Source: Moraxellaceae bacterium
Lineage (GTDB): Bacteria > Pseudomonadota > Gammaproteobacteria > Pseudomonadales > Moraxellaceae
NCBI GenBank assembly: GCA_029237815.1
Contig: JAQZBP010000011.1
Location: forward strand, 1-59,843
DNA: 59,843 bases
Direction of reading: 5' to 3'
Positions 23,962 through 33,005 of this stretch are shown here, one piece after another. The notes below the pieces were generated by a model. It made no database searches and was not told where the DNA came from. It saw nothing but the letters and a program-made list of their open reading frames with translations. Position 1 is the stretch's first letter. Each line of letters opens with the position of its first letter. A program made the translations under genes and the position numbers.

Positions 23962-25176
23962 ATGGCTACCGAAGCGCTGATTTTTGATGCCGTGCGCACG
24001 CCGCGCGGCAAAGGCAAGAAGGACGGCTCGCTGCACACCGTCAAGCCCGTCGACCTCGTGGTCGGCCTCATGCATGCCCTGGAAGAGCGCAACGGCGCCG
24101 CCATCAAGGATTACATCGACGACGTCGTGCTCGGCTGCGTGACCCCGGTCGCCGACCAGGGCATGGACATCGCCAAGACCGCCGCGCTGGCCGCCGGCTG
24201 GAACGACACCACCGCCGGTGTCCAGCTCAACCGCTTCTGCGCTTCCGGCCTCGAAGCCGTGAACATGGGCGCCATGAAGATCCGCTCCGGCTTCGAAGAC
24301 CTCGTGGTCGTCGGCGGCGTCGAATCCATGAGCCGCTGCCCGATGGGCTCCGACGGCGGCGCCTGGCCGATGGACCCGGCGACCAACCTCAAGACCGGCT
24401 TCGTGCCCCAGGGCATCGGCGCCGACCTCATCGCCACCATCGAAGGCTTCAGCCGCACCGACGTCGACAAGTTCGCCGTGCAGTCGCAGCAGCGCGCCGC
24501 CCGTGCCCGCGCCGAAGGCTGGTTCAAGAAGTCCGTGGTGCCGGTGAAGGACCAGAACGGCGTGACCATCCTCGCCGAAGACGAGTTCATCAAGCCGAAC
24601 TCCACCGTCGAAGGCCTCGCCGGCCTGCAGCCCTCGTTCATGATGATGGGCGAGATGGGCGGCTTCGACGCCGTCGCGCTGCAGAAGTACCACTGGGTCG
24701 AGAAGATCGATCACGTGCATACCGCCGCCAATTCCTCCGGCATCGTCGATGGCGCCGCGCTGCTGCTGATCGGCAACGAAGCCACCGGCAAGAAGCTGGG
24801 CCTCAAGCCGCGTGCCCGCATCATCGCCACCGCCGTCTCCGGCGCCGATCCCACCATCATGCTCACGGGTCCCGCTCCCGCCGCCCGCAAGGCGCTGGAA
24901 AAGGCCGGCCTGTCCGTGAAGGACATCGACCTCTGGGAAATCAACGAAGCCTTCGCCTCGGTGGCCATGCGCTTCATGAAGGACATGGGCCTGAAGGACG
25001 ACATCGTCAACGTCAACGGCGGCTCCATCGCCATGGGCCACCCGCTGGGCGCCACCGGCGCCATGATCGTGCAGATCGCGCTGGACGAGCTCGAGCGTCG
25101 CAACCTGAAGCGCGCGCTGTGCACGCTTTGTGTCGGCGGCGGCATGGGTATCGCCACCATCATCGAACGCGTTTAA
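23962..25176 (+). CDS. Thiolase (acetyl-CoA C-acyltransferase)
   Basis: 404 residues. Thiolase with nucleophile C93 in [14 protein letters not shown], the [11 protein letters not shown] motif (catalytic His), [12 protein letters not shown] and the second catalytic Cys in [10 protein letters not shown]. It cleaves 3-ketoacyl-CoA with CoA, the last step of beta-oxidation. ATG 23962 follows AGAGGAA. It is 30 bp upstream of the multifunctional enzyme, forming a two-gene operon ending at the terminator at 27412. GC3-rich codon use is typical of a well-expressed core gene. Confidence 0.93.
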   Translation: MATEALIFDAVRTPRGKGKKDGSLHTVKPVDLVVGLMHALEERNGAAIKDYIDDVVLGCVTPVADQGMDIAKTAALAAGWNDTTAGVQLNRFCASGLEAVNMGAMKIRSGFEDLVVVGGVESMSRCPMGSDGGAWPMDPATNLKTGFVPQGIGADLIATIEGFSRTDVDKFAVQSQQRAARARAEGWFKKSVVPVKDQNGVTILAEDEFIKPNSTVEGLAGLQPSFMMMGEMGGFDAVALQKYHWVEKIDHVHTAANSSGIVDGAALLLIGNEATGKKLGLKPRARIIATAVSGADPTIMLTGPAPAARKALEKAGLSVKDIDLWEINEAFASVAMRFMKDMGLKDDIVNVNGGSIAMGHPLGATGAMIVQIALDELERRNLKRALCTLCVGGGMGIATIIERV

Positions 25177-25206
25177 GCCTGACGACGAATTTAGAGAGAT
25201 ATAGCC

Positions 25207-27387
25207 ATGACTCAGTCCGCTATCCGCTGGGAAAAAGACGCTGACAACATCGTCACGCTGACCCTGGACGACCCCACCCAGTCCGCCAACACCATGAATG
25301 CCCTGTACCAGAAGTCCATGGGCGAAACGATCGCGCGCCTGCAGGCCGAAAAGGCTTCCATCGCCGGCGTGATCATCACCTCCGGGAAGAAGACCTTCTT
25401 CGCCGGTGGCGATCTCGACCTGTTGATGCAGGTCGGCCCCGAGCACGCCGAAGAATTCCAGGCCGGTCTGAACGAGCTGAACGGCCAGCTCCGTGCGCTG
25501 GAAACCCTGGGCAAGCCTGTCGTGGCCTGCCTGAACGGCACCGCGCTGGGCGGCGGTCTGGAAATCGCGCTGGCCTGCCATCGCCGTATCGCGCTGAACA
25601 ACCCGAAAGCCGAATTCGGCCTGCCGGAAGTGATGCTGGGCCTCTTGCCCGGTGGCGGCGGCGTCACCCGCACCGTGCGCATGATCGGCATCCAGAACGC
25701 GCTGATGAACGTGCTCTTGCAGGGCCAGCGCATGAAGCCGGCCAAGGCGCAGAGCACCGGCCTCATCGACGAGCTCGTCGACACGCCGGACGAAATGTTT
25801 GCCAAGGCCCGCGAGTGGATCAAGGCCAACCCCACGGCCCAGCAGCCTTGGGACAAGAGCGGCTACAAGATCCCCGGCGGCACGCCGACCACGCCGGCGT
25901 TCGCCGCCAACCTGCCGGCCTTCCCGGCCAACCTGCGCAAGCAGCTGAAGGGCGCGCACGAGAACTACCCGGCGCCGCGCGCCATCATGAGCGCCGCCGT
26001 GGAAGGCGCGCAGGTCGATTTCGACAGCGCCCGCAAGATCGAAGGCCGCTACTTCACGAGCCTCGTGATCGGCAAGCACTCCAAGAACATGACCAAGGCC
26101 TTCTTTTTCGACCTTCAGCAGAAGATCAACAAGGGTGCCGCGCGCCCCGACAAGGAGAAGTTCCCCGAGACCAAGACCAAGAAGGTCGGCATCCTCGGCG
26201 CCGGCATGATGGGCGCGGGCATTGCCTATGTGTCCGCCGACGTCGGCATCGAAGTCGTGCTGCTGGACCGTGATCAGGAATCCGCCGAGCGCGGCAAGTC
26301 CTACAGCCAGAAGCTGTGGGACAAGAAGGTGTCCAAGGGCCGCCTGACCGCCGAGAAGGCCGCCGAAAAGCTGGCGCTGATCAAGGCCACCGCCTCGTTT
26401 GACGACCTGGCCGGTTGCGATCTCGTCATCGAAGCCGTGTTCGAGGACCGCGCCATCAAGGCCGACGCCACGAAGAAGACGCAGGCCGTGGTGCCGAACG
26501 CGCTCTTCGCCTCCAACACCTCCACGCTGCCCATCACCGGTCTTGCGGAAGCCAGCAACAACGCCAAGAACTTCATCGGCCTGCATTTCTTCTCGCCCGT
26601 CGACAAGATGCCGCTGGTGGAAATCATCATGGGCAAGGAAACCGGCGATGAAGCGCTGGCTAAGGCCTTCGACTACGTACTGCAGATCAAGAAGACCCCG
26701 ATCGTGGTGAACGACAGCCGCGGCTTCTTCACCAGCCGCGTGTTCGGCACCTTCTGCATGGAAGGCGTGAACCTGCTGGCCGAGGGCTACAACCCGCTCT
26801 CCATCGAGCAGGCCGCGCTGCAGGCCGGCATGCCCGTCGGCCCGCTGGCGATCCTGGACGAAGTGAACCTCGAGCTCACCCGCAAGATCCGCAAGCAGAC
26901 CGAGAAGGACCTGGCGGACGAAGGCAAGACGCTGCCCTCCGAGGCCGCGGTCGCCGTGATCGAGAAGATGCTCGACGTGTTCCAGCGCCCCGGCAAGAAA
27001 GAGGGCAAGGGCTTCTACGAGTATCCGGAAGGTGGCAAGAAGCACCTGTGGTCCGGCGTGGCCGAGAACTTCATGAAGGCCGAGAAGTCGCGCCCGACGG
27101 ATACGGAGTTCAAGGAAATGCAGGAGCGCCTGCTGTATCGCCAGGCCATCGAATCGGCGCGCTGCTATGAGGAAGGCGTGCTGCGCAACGTGCCCGATGC
27201 AAACATCGGCTCCATCTTCGGCATCGGCTTTGCGCCGTGGACGGGTGGCGTGCTGCAGTACATCAACTTCATCGGCCTGAAGCAGTTCGTGAAGCGCAGC
27301 CAGGAACTGGCCGCGAAGCACGGCGAGCGCTTTACACCGCCGAAGCTGTTGGTTGACATGGCAGAGAAGGGCGAAACGTTTATCTAA
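25207..27387 (+). CDS. FadB/FadJ-type enoyl-CoA hydratase / 3-hydroxyacyl-CoA dehydrogenase
   Basis: 726 residues. Residues 1-190 are the crotonase domain with both catalytic glutamates, E119 (TALGGGLEIAL) and E141 (FGLPEVMLGLLPGGGG). Residues about 325-500 are the NAD-binding domain (GILGAGMMGAG at about 328), with catalytic H460 in GLHFFSPVDKMPLVEII. The rest is the C-terminal dehydrogenase domain. It hydrates and oxidises enoyl-CoA and passes the product to the thiolase. The length equals E. coli FadB/FadJ. ATG 25207 follows AGAGAGA. No nearby acyl-CoA dehydrogenase. Confidence 0.95.
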   Translation: MTQSAIRWEKDADNIVTLTLDDPTQSANTMNALYQKSMGETIARLQAEKASIAGVIITSGKKTFFAGGDLDLLMQVGPEHAEEFQAGLNELNGQLRALETLGKPVVACLNGTALGGGLEIALACHRRIALNNPKAEFGLPEVMLGLLPGGGGVTRTVRMIGIQNALMNVLLQGQRMKPAKAQSTGLIDELVDTPDEMFAKAREWIKANPTAQQPWDKSGYKIPGGTPTTPAFAANLPAFPANLRKQLKGAHENYPAPRAIMSAAVEGAQVDFDSARKIEGRYFTSLVIGKHSKNMTKAFFFDLQQKINKGAARPDKEKFPETKTKKVGILGAGMMGAGIAYVSADVGIEVVLLDRDQESAERGKSYSQKLWDKKVSKGRLTAEKAAEKLALIKATASFDDLAGCDLVIEAVFEDRAIKADATKKTQAVVPNALFASNTSTLPITGLAEASNNAKNFIGLHFFSPVDKMPLVEIIMGKETGDEALAKAFDYVLQIKKTPIVVNDSRGFFTSRVFGTFCMEGVNLLAEGYNPLSIEQAALQAGMPVGPLAILDEVNLELTRKIRKQTEKDLADEGKTLPSEAAVAVIEKMLDVFQRPGKKEGKGFYEYPEGGKKHLWSGVAENFMKAEKSRPTDTEFKEMQERLLYRQAIESARCYEEGVLRNVPDANIGSIFGIGFAPWTGGVLQYINFIGLKQFVKRSQELAAKHGERFTPPKLLVDMAEKGETFI

Positions 27388-27411
27388 CGGTTTCGCGGGT
27401 TCTCGCCAAAC

Positions 27412-27439
27412 AAAAAGCCCCGCCTTGGCGGGGCTTTTT
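27412..27439 (+). terminator. Intrinsic terminator
   Basis: AAAAAGCCCCGCC, TT, GGCGGGGCTTTTT: a 13-bp stem with flanking A and T runs, 25 nt after the stop of the beta-oxidation operon. Confidence 0.93.
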
Positions 27440-27518
27440 CTGCAAGATTTTTAACGTGGCCAGGAGGGCCGTTTACCGGGCAGCCAACTGCGCTGCCGTT
27501 TGCTTGAGGAGTGTAAAC

Positions 27519-28397
27519 ATGGGCGCATCCAGCACGAATGTGAAAGCCATCAAGAAGACCCTGCAGGCCATCCTGCCGACCCGCCGCGACATCCGGTTCA
27601 AGCTGCCGGCCGACAAGATCGGCACTTGGCACCATTCCGGCGGCCCCCTCTCCACCACCTTCCTCAATACCTTCTCCATCGTGCTGCCGGTGGGCGAGCG
27701 CTTCTTCATCGACGCCGTCCGCGCCTACCGCGACCAGATCACCGACCCCGAACTGAAGAAGGCCATCACCGCCTTCATCGGCCAGGAAGCCATGCACGGC
27801 CGCGAGCACGAGGACTACAACGAGGCGGTCTTTGCCGTGTGGCCCGGCGCGCGCAAGCTCGAGGGCTTCGTGAAGAACCTGCTGGACGGCGTGACGAAGA
27901 ACCTGGGCAAGGAGCTCTCGCTCAGCGCCACCATCGCGCTGGAGCACTTCACGGCGCTGCTGGCGGACAGCGTGCTGCGCGAGCCGCGCGTCGTTGACGG
28001 GGCCGAACCGCACTTCGCGGCCCTCTGGAAGTGGCATGCGCTGGAGGAGACCGAGCACAAGGCCGTGGCCTTCGATACCTGGGAGGCCGTGATGGGCCGC
28101 GGCCCCCGCGCCTATGCCCTGCGCGCCACCGGCATGACGCTGGCCACGGTGATCTTCTGGGGCATCATGATCCCGGCCTTCATTACCGCCCTGCGCGCCG
28201 AGAAGAAGCTTAGTGATGTGAAGGGCTGGCAGCAGTTCTACCGCTTCACCTTCGGGGAAGTGGGGCTCTTGCGTATGCAGCTGCGCGATTACTTTGATTA
28301 TTTCCGGCCGGATTTCCATCCCTGGGATCACGATAACCGGGAGTATCTGAAGCAGATTGATGCGTTCTTGGCGGAGCAGGAGAGGCTCTCTAATTGA
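27519..28397 (+). CDS. Predicted metal-dependent hydrolase (PF10118-like), copy 1
   Basis: 292 residues from ATG 27519, behind GAGGAG. The sequence is rich in helices with Glu/His pairs of a di-metal site: GQEAMHGREHED, ALEHFTALLAD, WHALEETEHKAVAFD and FHPWDHDN. One hydrophobic helix pair (TLATVIFWGIMIPAFITAL) suggests membrane association. This matches the 'predicted metal-dependent hydrolase' family, which is often near lipid genes; no reaction is proven, and the motif also resembles diiron oxidases. A paralogue (about 70% identical by eye) is at 58270-59151. Position right after the beta-oxidation genes fits a lipid-linked role. Confidence 0.85.
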   Translation: MGASSTNVKAIKKTLQAILPTRRDIRFKLPADKIGTWHHSGGPLSTTFLNTFSIVLPVGERFFIDAVRAYRDQITDPELKKAITAFIGQEAMHGREHEDYNEAVFAVWPGARKLEGFVKNLLDGVTKNLGKELSLSATIALEHFTALLADSVLREPRVVDGAEPHFAALWKWHALEETEHKAVAFDTWEAVMGRGPRAYALRATGMTLATVIFWGIMIPAFITALRAEKKLSDVKGWQQFYRFTFGEVGLLRMQLRDYFDYFRPDFHPWDHDNREYLKQIDAFLAEQERLSN

Positions 28398-28575
28398 TCA
28401 CCGGAAAATGCTTCCCTGACACTAGGGATATTCAGGAGCCGGCTGCCAACCGATGGTGATCGGGTCGGGCAGACGAGGGTGTGGGTTGATATGGTGGAAA
28501 AAAGCGAGAAGCGTCTCTAACTTCACGATATGTAAGAGGCCGAAAGGTGGCGAAAATTAAAAAACTCGTCTTTCA

Positions 28576-28610
28576 AATAAGAAGCCCCGCTAATGCGGGG
28601 CTTCTTATTT
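28576..28610. terminator. Long perfect hairpin at the island's left border
   Basis: AAATAAGAAGCCCCGC, loop TAAT or similar, GCGGGGCTTCTTATTT: a near-16-bp perfect stem with AT-rich flanks on both sides, usable on either strand. It separates the hydrolase-like gene from the AT-rich island. The 178 bp before it (28398-28575) show no gene. Confidence 0.85.
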
Positions 28611-28666
28611 GTCTGGGCAACCACTCCTCATACAAGATTGTGGACAATTAACTTCATGAAAAGTAG

Positions 28667-28684
28667 GGTCTATTTGCGTAGACC
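28667..28684 (+). promoter_or_regulatory. Palindrome directly upstream of the island's first gene
   Basis: GGTCTA-TTTGCG-TAGACC, extended by AGT/ACT further out, ending 22 bp before the ATG. A weak promoter may lie around 28641 (TGGACA), with TAGGGT at 28664. The palindrome would sit at or just after the transcription start, where a repressor could block it. Confidence 0.4.
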
Positions 28685-28706
28685 GCCACTGATAAAGGAA
28701 TAAAAG

Positions 28707-31700
28707 ATGGTCGATTTTCCGGAAAGTAGGGCTTTGGGCCAAGGAACACGTTTACTTTGGCAAGTGATCAAACCAGATTTAGCAAGAAGGAAAGTTAGTG
28801 CTGGAGAGAGATTCAATCCAGATATGGTGGGAACTATTCTGGATGACGCATTAGATATTCTTGGGAATAAGTCAGAAGGTCTTGCGGATTATTTGAAGGT
28901 CAAGCTGCGTCAAACCGTAGCCTCCATTTCAGAAGAATTCAGAAAAACTCACGTTCAAGATTGGGTCAACGATTATGAGGTCCGTAAAAGCCTGAAAGAG
29001 GCAGTTGTAGATGCACTTAATGAAAGGGACGGTGAGGAGCATATTAAAAATGCAGAATCAATTTTACTTAACAAATTTAACGAAGAAAAGCTTCGAGCAG
29101 CTGGGATTGTAGATATAGCCCTTCAGTTCCTTTTTCATTCCATAAGTGCTTACCTGGAGCCCGCAGACAAACTTCTTATTGATTCGCTTAACTCGAGAGC
29201 TGAGGAAATTAAAGAGGAGGTGCGGTCGAAATCAGATAGAAATCTTAAGGCTATTCAATCTACAGAAATTGCTCTGGGCGAAATTGGTGTCCTTATTAGG
29301 GGGATGGACGCGAAATTAAATCCGAACGAAGAAGTCATTTCTGAAGAGTTGCTCGTGAAGCATATTGAGTCTCAAGTTAAAAGCTTCCAAATGAAATCAT
29401 ATTTTTCGGAGGCTAAGGCTCATGAGAAAATTTACGAAATGGCAGATAGGCTTTTTGATGGTAACTGGAGTAAGGCAAGAAGTGGCTTAAGAGAGGCTGC
29501 ATTACGAGCTGCCGTTAGTGCGGCTGCTCGTGAGGGCGATATTGAGAAGGCTAGAATCTGGATTAGTAAGCTTAGGAGTGTTTTGCCAAGTGCAAATATA
29601 GAGCTGGAAGAGGCGAGGATAAAAATTATTGAGAATAAGCCCGGCGAAGCGATTTCAATTCTAAAAGGGAATGAAGAAAAGGAAGCAAAAGGAATAGTTT
29701 TTAATGCTATTGCTAAAAGGGATGGGCCTGAGATTGCACTGAGGTTGTTAAATGAGGTGGGAGGGGCGCAGGCTGTCTCAGCGCATGGAGCTCTAAGGCT
29801 CGCAATGGCGCTGGTTGAATCGGACCTTCTTGTGCTGGCAGAAAAGCACTTATCCAGTATCACGCAGCAGCAAATTGAAGAATGCCCGGTAATTCTCGCG
29901 ATTCGGGCATCCGTAAGAGTTTCTCTTTGCATTCCGCCAGGAATCCGAAAGGTAGAGGATTTGGGCTTGCCTTTTCACCCCTCTCTCGTCCCCTTTATTG
30001 ATGTCCCAGAAAAGATTGAGTTAAGGGATAGGGCGCTTCTTGATCTTGACAGATTTATGGTCTGCTCTGCGGAGCTTCAAATTCCCGGCTTTAGGGGAGC
30101 GGTTCAAGAGTTAAGTTATTGGCTCAGGTTATCTCATCAGGATGAAGGTGTTCAGAAGCAGGCGAGGCGGGAGCTAGAGGAGGCAGTAAAGGATGTAAGC
30201 AGTGCAGTGAAATTTGCCAGGCTGGCTATCGATTACGAGATCCCTATCGACGGTGGGGTGTTTGAGTCGCACTTAGAAATGAGGAGGCTGCTTGGGGGGT
30301 GGACAATCGAAGAGAGTATCGCGGCATTATCTTTTGCGATTTCAAAGTACGAGCCAATCAGGCTATTGGATTTTATTCGTGAAAATAGAGCAAGTTTAAA
30401 GGAGGCAGTAAAAGAAGAAATGCTTTATTCAATCGAGATTGGCTTGTTGGCTGATCTCGGTGAAATTGGTAAGGCCAAAGAGCTTATTGAGGATATTGGA
30501 GAAAGCTTTGGAGAAGATTTTCGCGATCATTTATCTGACATAGTTTCGGTAAAAATAGGAAATGATGTTCTGGGGATAGCTAGAAGACGCCTCGAAAAGA
30601 CTGGTGATAATTCTGATCGAAGAATGCTGGTAAGCGAGCTTAAACGGCTTGGATTGTGGGACGAGGCTGGTAGAAATATGGAGGATATGTTCAATAGTGC
30701 GCCTACTGTTAATGATGCTACTGACGTGGTCAATTGCTTTATAAAGGCTGGGGAGTATCTGAGGGCAGAAAAATTTTTATGTAATGGAGAGGTTGTAAAA
30801 TTATTGCCGAAATGCGAGGGCCTGAGAGTCCAAAAGGCTTGGGTTTACTATTACCTTGGCAGAATTAAGCAGTCTGCGGAGCTTTTAAAGGGAGGTATCT
30901 TAAATGATGAGTCAGTAAGGCAGCTTCGAATAAACATCTCCCTAGAAACGGGAAATTGGGAGGAACTCTCCGGGCTGCTAGATAGGGATTTTGAACGTAT
31001 AGAGGATTTGACGACGCAGAATCTTCTTGGGTGCGCGCAGCTGGCAACTGTTATTAGGCATCCTAAATCAGAGCATTTTCTCGATTTTGTTGTGCAAAGG
31101 GCGGAGTTGGAGCGGGATGCGGGACTAATGGTTTCGGCTTTTGGGCTCGCGGTAAACCTTGGACTGGACGATAAGAAGCAGTCAATTGGTAGTTGGCTGA
31201 GAAAGGCAATCGAATTGTCCGGAAATGATGGTCCAATAAAGAACTTTCATATTCGCGAAGTTGTGAAGCTCGTTGAGAAGGAAAGGAAGCACCAGGAGTT
31301 TGTGAGTAAAAAGATCAATGAGGGGCAGGTGCCTTTAGCAATTGCAGCAGAGCCTTTAAGAATTACTCTAACTGACATTATTGGTGGGGGGTTCATTAGA
31401 AATGGGATGGCGAAGGATGCAAGATTTCGAGTCTGCCTGCCGTTATTTTCCGGTGCAAGAGAGAAGGTTGATATTCAAGAGGTCCGCTCTGTCGCCATTG
31501 ATAGAACGTCCCTTCTGACTCTGGGTTATCTTGGGCTTCTCGATAAGGTAATAGAGAACTTTGAAAAGGTAGTTATCCCAAGATCTTCAATGATTGAGTT
31601 TTTCCAGGACCTTAGTCACGTTAGATTTCATCAGCCATCTCGAATTTCTGCTGCGCAACGACTCAACGATTTGGTAGTTGCGGGGAAAGTTGAAGTTATC

Positions 31701-33005
31701 TCTCCATCTGAGGATGTGCAGGGCGATAAAGATCTTCCTGAGGAGACTCTCAGGATGATTAAATTTGCACAGAATGAGGGTGGAGTTGTTGTTATATCTC
31801 CTCCAATTTTTAAGCCGTGTTCCATGATGGAGGAGGTTGCAGACGCTTCTAGCTATCAAGATGTTCTGGTAAGTCCAAGCGATATTTTAGATTTTCTAGT
31901 TGATGAAGGGGAGATCTCGAGTGACGAGGCGGATAGAGTGCGTCTTGAGCATCTGTCGCATTCAGCTAGATGGGGATCGCCCGGTGGAATAAATAGAGAC
32001 AAAAAGTTAGTTCTTGATGAGCCCTCTCTGCATTTGCTTGATAAGGCTGGGGTTTTGAAGGTTGCACTTAGAGTCTTTCAGGGAATTGCTGTTGATTTCT
32101 CATCTCGGGATGAGGCTATCGAGCTGACTTCCTATTCAAAAAGGCAAGAAAAGGTAGAGGAGCTTGTTCATGAAATTAGAAAGACGATTTTTAAAGGCGT
32201 GAGCTCCGAAAGGGTAATTATCTCGCCTCGTGTGGAGGATAATGGTCCTGAAAGTGACATAAGCATTTCGTCATTAGTAAGCCTCTTCTCTTCTCCGGGT
32301 GATGTTGATGCTGTATTGATCGATGACCGGGCCCTTAATAGAAACTCTCTTATGGAAGATAAGGGGGGAAGGAAATTTCTAGCTATAACAACGGCCGATG
32401 TCATAAGGGGCCTTGTCTCTTCTAAAAAAATATCGGAAGTCGAAATGCATAAGGCGTTTAGAGCACTAAGAGTATCTGGTGTCGCCTTTGTTCCTATTTC
32501 TGCAGAGGAAATTGCGGACTCTGCCCTTAGAGGTAATCCAGAAAAGTCGATTAGCTATGAGCTAAAAGCGATTTTCGAATATATGGATTTTATAAACCTT
32601 AAGGAAATCTTTAGTGATAAAGAGGAGAGGGCGTGGCTGGCAGACTCATTGATGCAGGCTCTGCTGGCCATACGGCTGGTATGGGAAAGCGCTGAAACTA
32701 TTGAAAAGGCAATTGCGGCTGCAAATAGGATATTTAGGTCTCTGCCTGACCCGGCTGAATGGCTAAGGCCGGATTCAGCCCCTGATTTTTATGCTTGGGC
32801 ATGCCGTTTACGGGCACTAAAGTTTGCGATTCTTGGAAATGGTTTGAATTTGAGAGCTGCTGAGCGAATGAAGGATTACTTGGCTTGGATGGATTCTCAC
32901 TTGAGCGAATCGATAAGCGCTGGCGAGCGTGATCAAATTGAGGAGTCTGCTAAGTTTCTTCGGACGGTAATATTGAGTGGTCGCGGAGACGAAGATGGAA
33001 CCTAA
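28707..33005 (+). CDS. Large helical-repeat protein with PIN-like C-terminal segments
   Basis: 1432 residues, start ATG 28707 behind AAAGGAA. No P-loop, signal peptide or membrane segment. Residues about 1-230 are helical with a coiled-coil-like stretch (EEIKEEVRSKSDRNLKAIQS). Residues about 235-900 resemble degenerate TPR/alpha-helical repeats (AAREGDIEKARIWISKLR, GLLADLGEIGKAKELIED, NISLETGNWEELSGLLDR). Residues 929-1000 (VAIDRTSLLTLGYLGLLDKV with D932, then VVIPRSSMIEFF) and 1199-1270 (DVDAVLIDDRALNR, D1206/D1207, then ITTADVI) look like the two halves of a PIN-like nuclease fold with an insert. Codon use (AGA, AGG, ATA, TTA) and low GC differ from all neighbours. It overlaps the next gene. 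Function not established; a defence or stress role is inference. Confidence 0.75.
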   Translation: MVDFPESRALGQGTRLLWQVIKPDLARRKVSAGERFNPDMVGTILDDALDILGNKSEGLADYLKVKLRQTVASISEEFRKTHVQDWVNDYEVRKSLKEAVVDALNERDGEEHIKNAESILLNKFNEEKLRAAGIVDIALQFLFHSISAYLEPADKLLIDSLNSRAEEIKEEVRSKSDRNLKAIQSTEIALGEIGVLIRGMDAKLNPNEEVISEELLVKHIESQVKSFQMKSYFSEAKAHEKIYEMADRLFDGNWSKARSGLREAALRAAVSAAAREGDIEKARIWISKLRSVLPSANIELEEARIKIIENKPGEAISILKGNEEKEAKGIVFNAIAKRDGPEIALRLLNEVGGAQAVSAHGALRLAMALVESDLLVLAEKHLSSITQQQIEECPVILAIRASVRVSLCIPPGIRKVEDLGLPFHPSLVPFIDVPEKIELRDRALLDLDRFMVCSAELQIPGFRGAVQELSYWLRLSHQDEGVQKQARRELEEAVKDVSSAVKFARLAIDYEIPIDGGVFESHLEMRRLLGGWTIEESIAALSFAISKYEPIRLLDFIRENRASLKEAVKEEMLYSIEIGLLADLGEIGKAKELIEDIGESFGEDFRDHLSDIVSVKIGNDVLGIARRRLEKTGDNSDRRMLVSELKRLGLWDEAGRNMEDMFNSAPTVNDATDVVNCFIKAGEYLRAEKFLCNGEVVKLLPKCEGLRVQKAWVYYYLGRIKQSAELLKGGILNDESVRQLRINISLETGNWEELSGLLDRDFERIEDLTTQNLLGCAQLATVIRHPKSEHFLDFVVQRAELERDAGLMVSAFGLAVNLGLDDKKQSIGSWLRKAIELSGNDGPIKNFHIREVVKLVEKERKHQEFVSKKINEGQVPLAIAAEPLRITLTDIIGGGFIRNGMAKDARFRVCLPLFSGAREKVDIQEVRSVAIDRTSLLTLGYLGLLDKVIENFEKVVIPRSSMIEFFQDLSHVRFHQPSRISAAQRLNDLVVAGKVEVISPSEDVQGDKDLPEETLRMIKFAQNEGGVVVISPPIFKPCSMMEEVADASSYQDVLVSPSDILDFLVDEGEISSDEADRVRLEHLSHSARWGSPGGINRDKKLVLDEPSLHLLDKAGVLKVALRVFQGIAVDFSSRDEAIELTSYSKRQEKVEELVHEIRKTIFKGVSSERVIISPRVEDNGPESDISISSLVSLFSSPGDVDAVLIDDRALNRNSLMEDKGGRKFLAITTADVIRGLVSSKKISEVEMHKAFRALRVSGVAFVPISAEEIADSALRGNPEKSISYELKAIFEYMDFINLKEIFSDKEERAWLADSLMQALLAIRLVWESAETIEKAIAAANRIFRSLPDPAEWLRPDSAPDFYAWACRLRALKFAILGNGLNLRAAERMKDYLAWMDSHLSESISAGERDQIEESAKFLRTVILSGRGDEDGT

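Noticed and set aside
23902..27321. 1139-codon open frame on the minus strand opposite the thiolase and multifunctional enzyme
   Set aside because: It is antisense to two clear enzymes and its sequence is low-complexity His/Gly/Leu-rich; an effect of strong codon bias.
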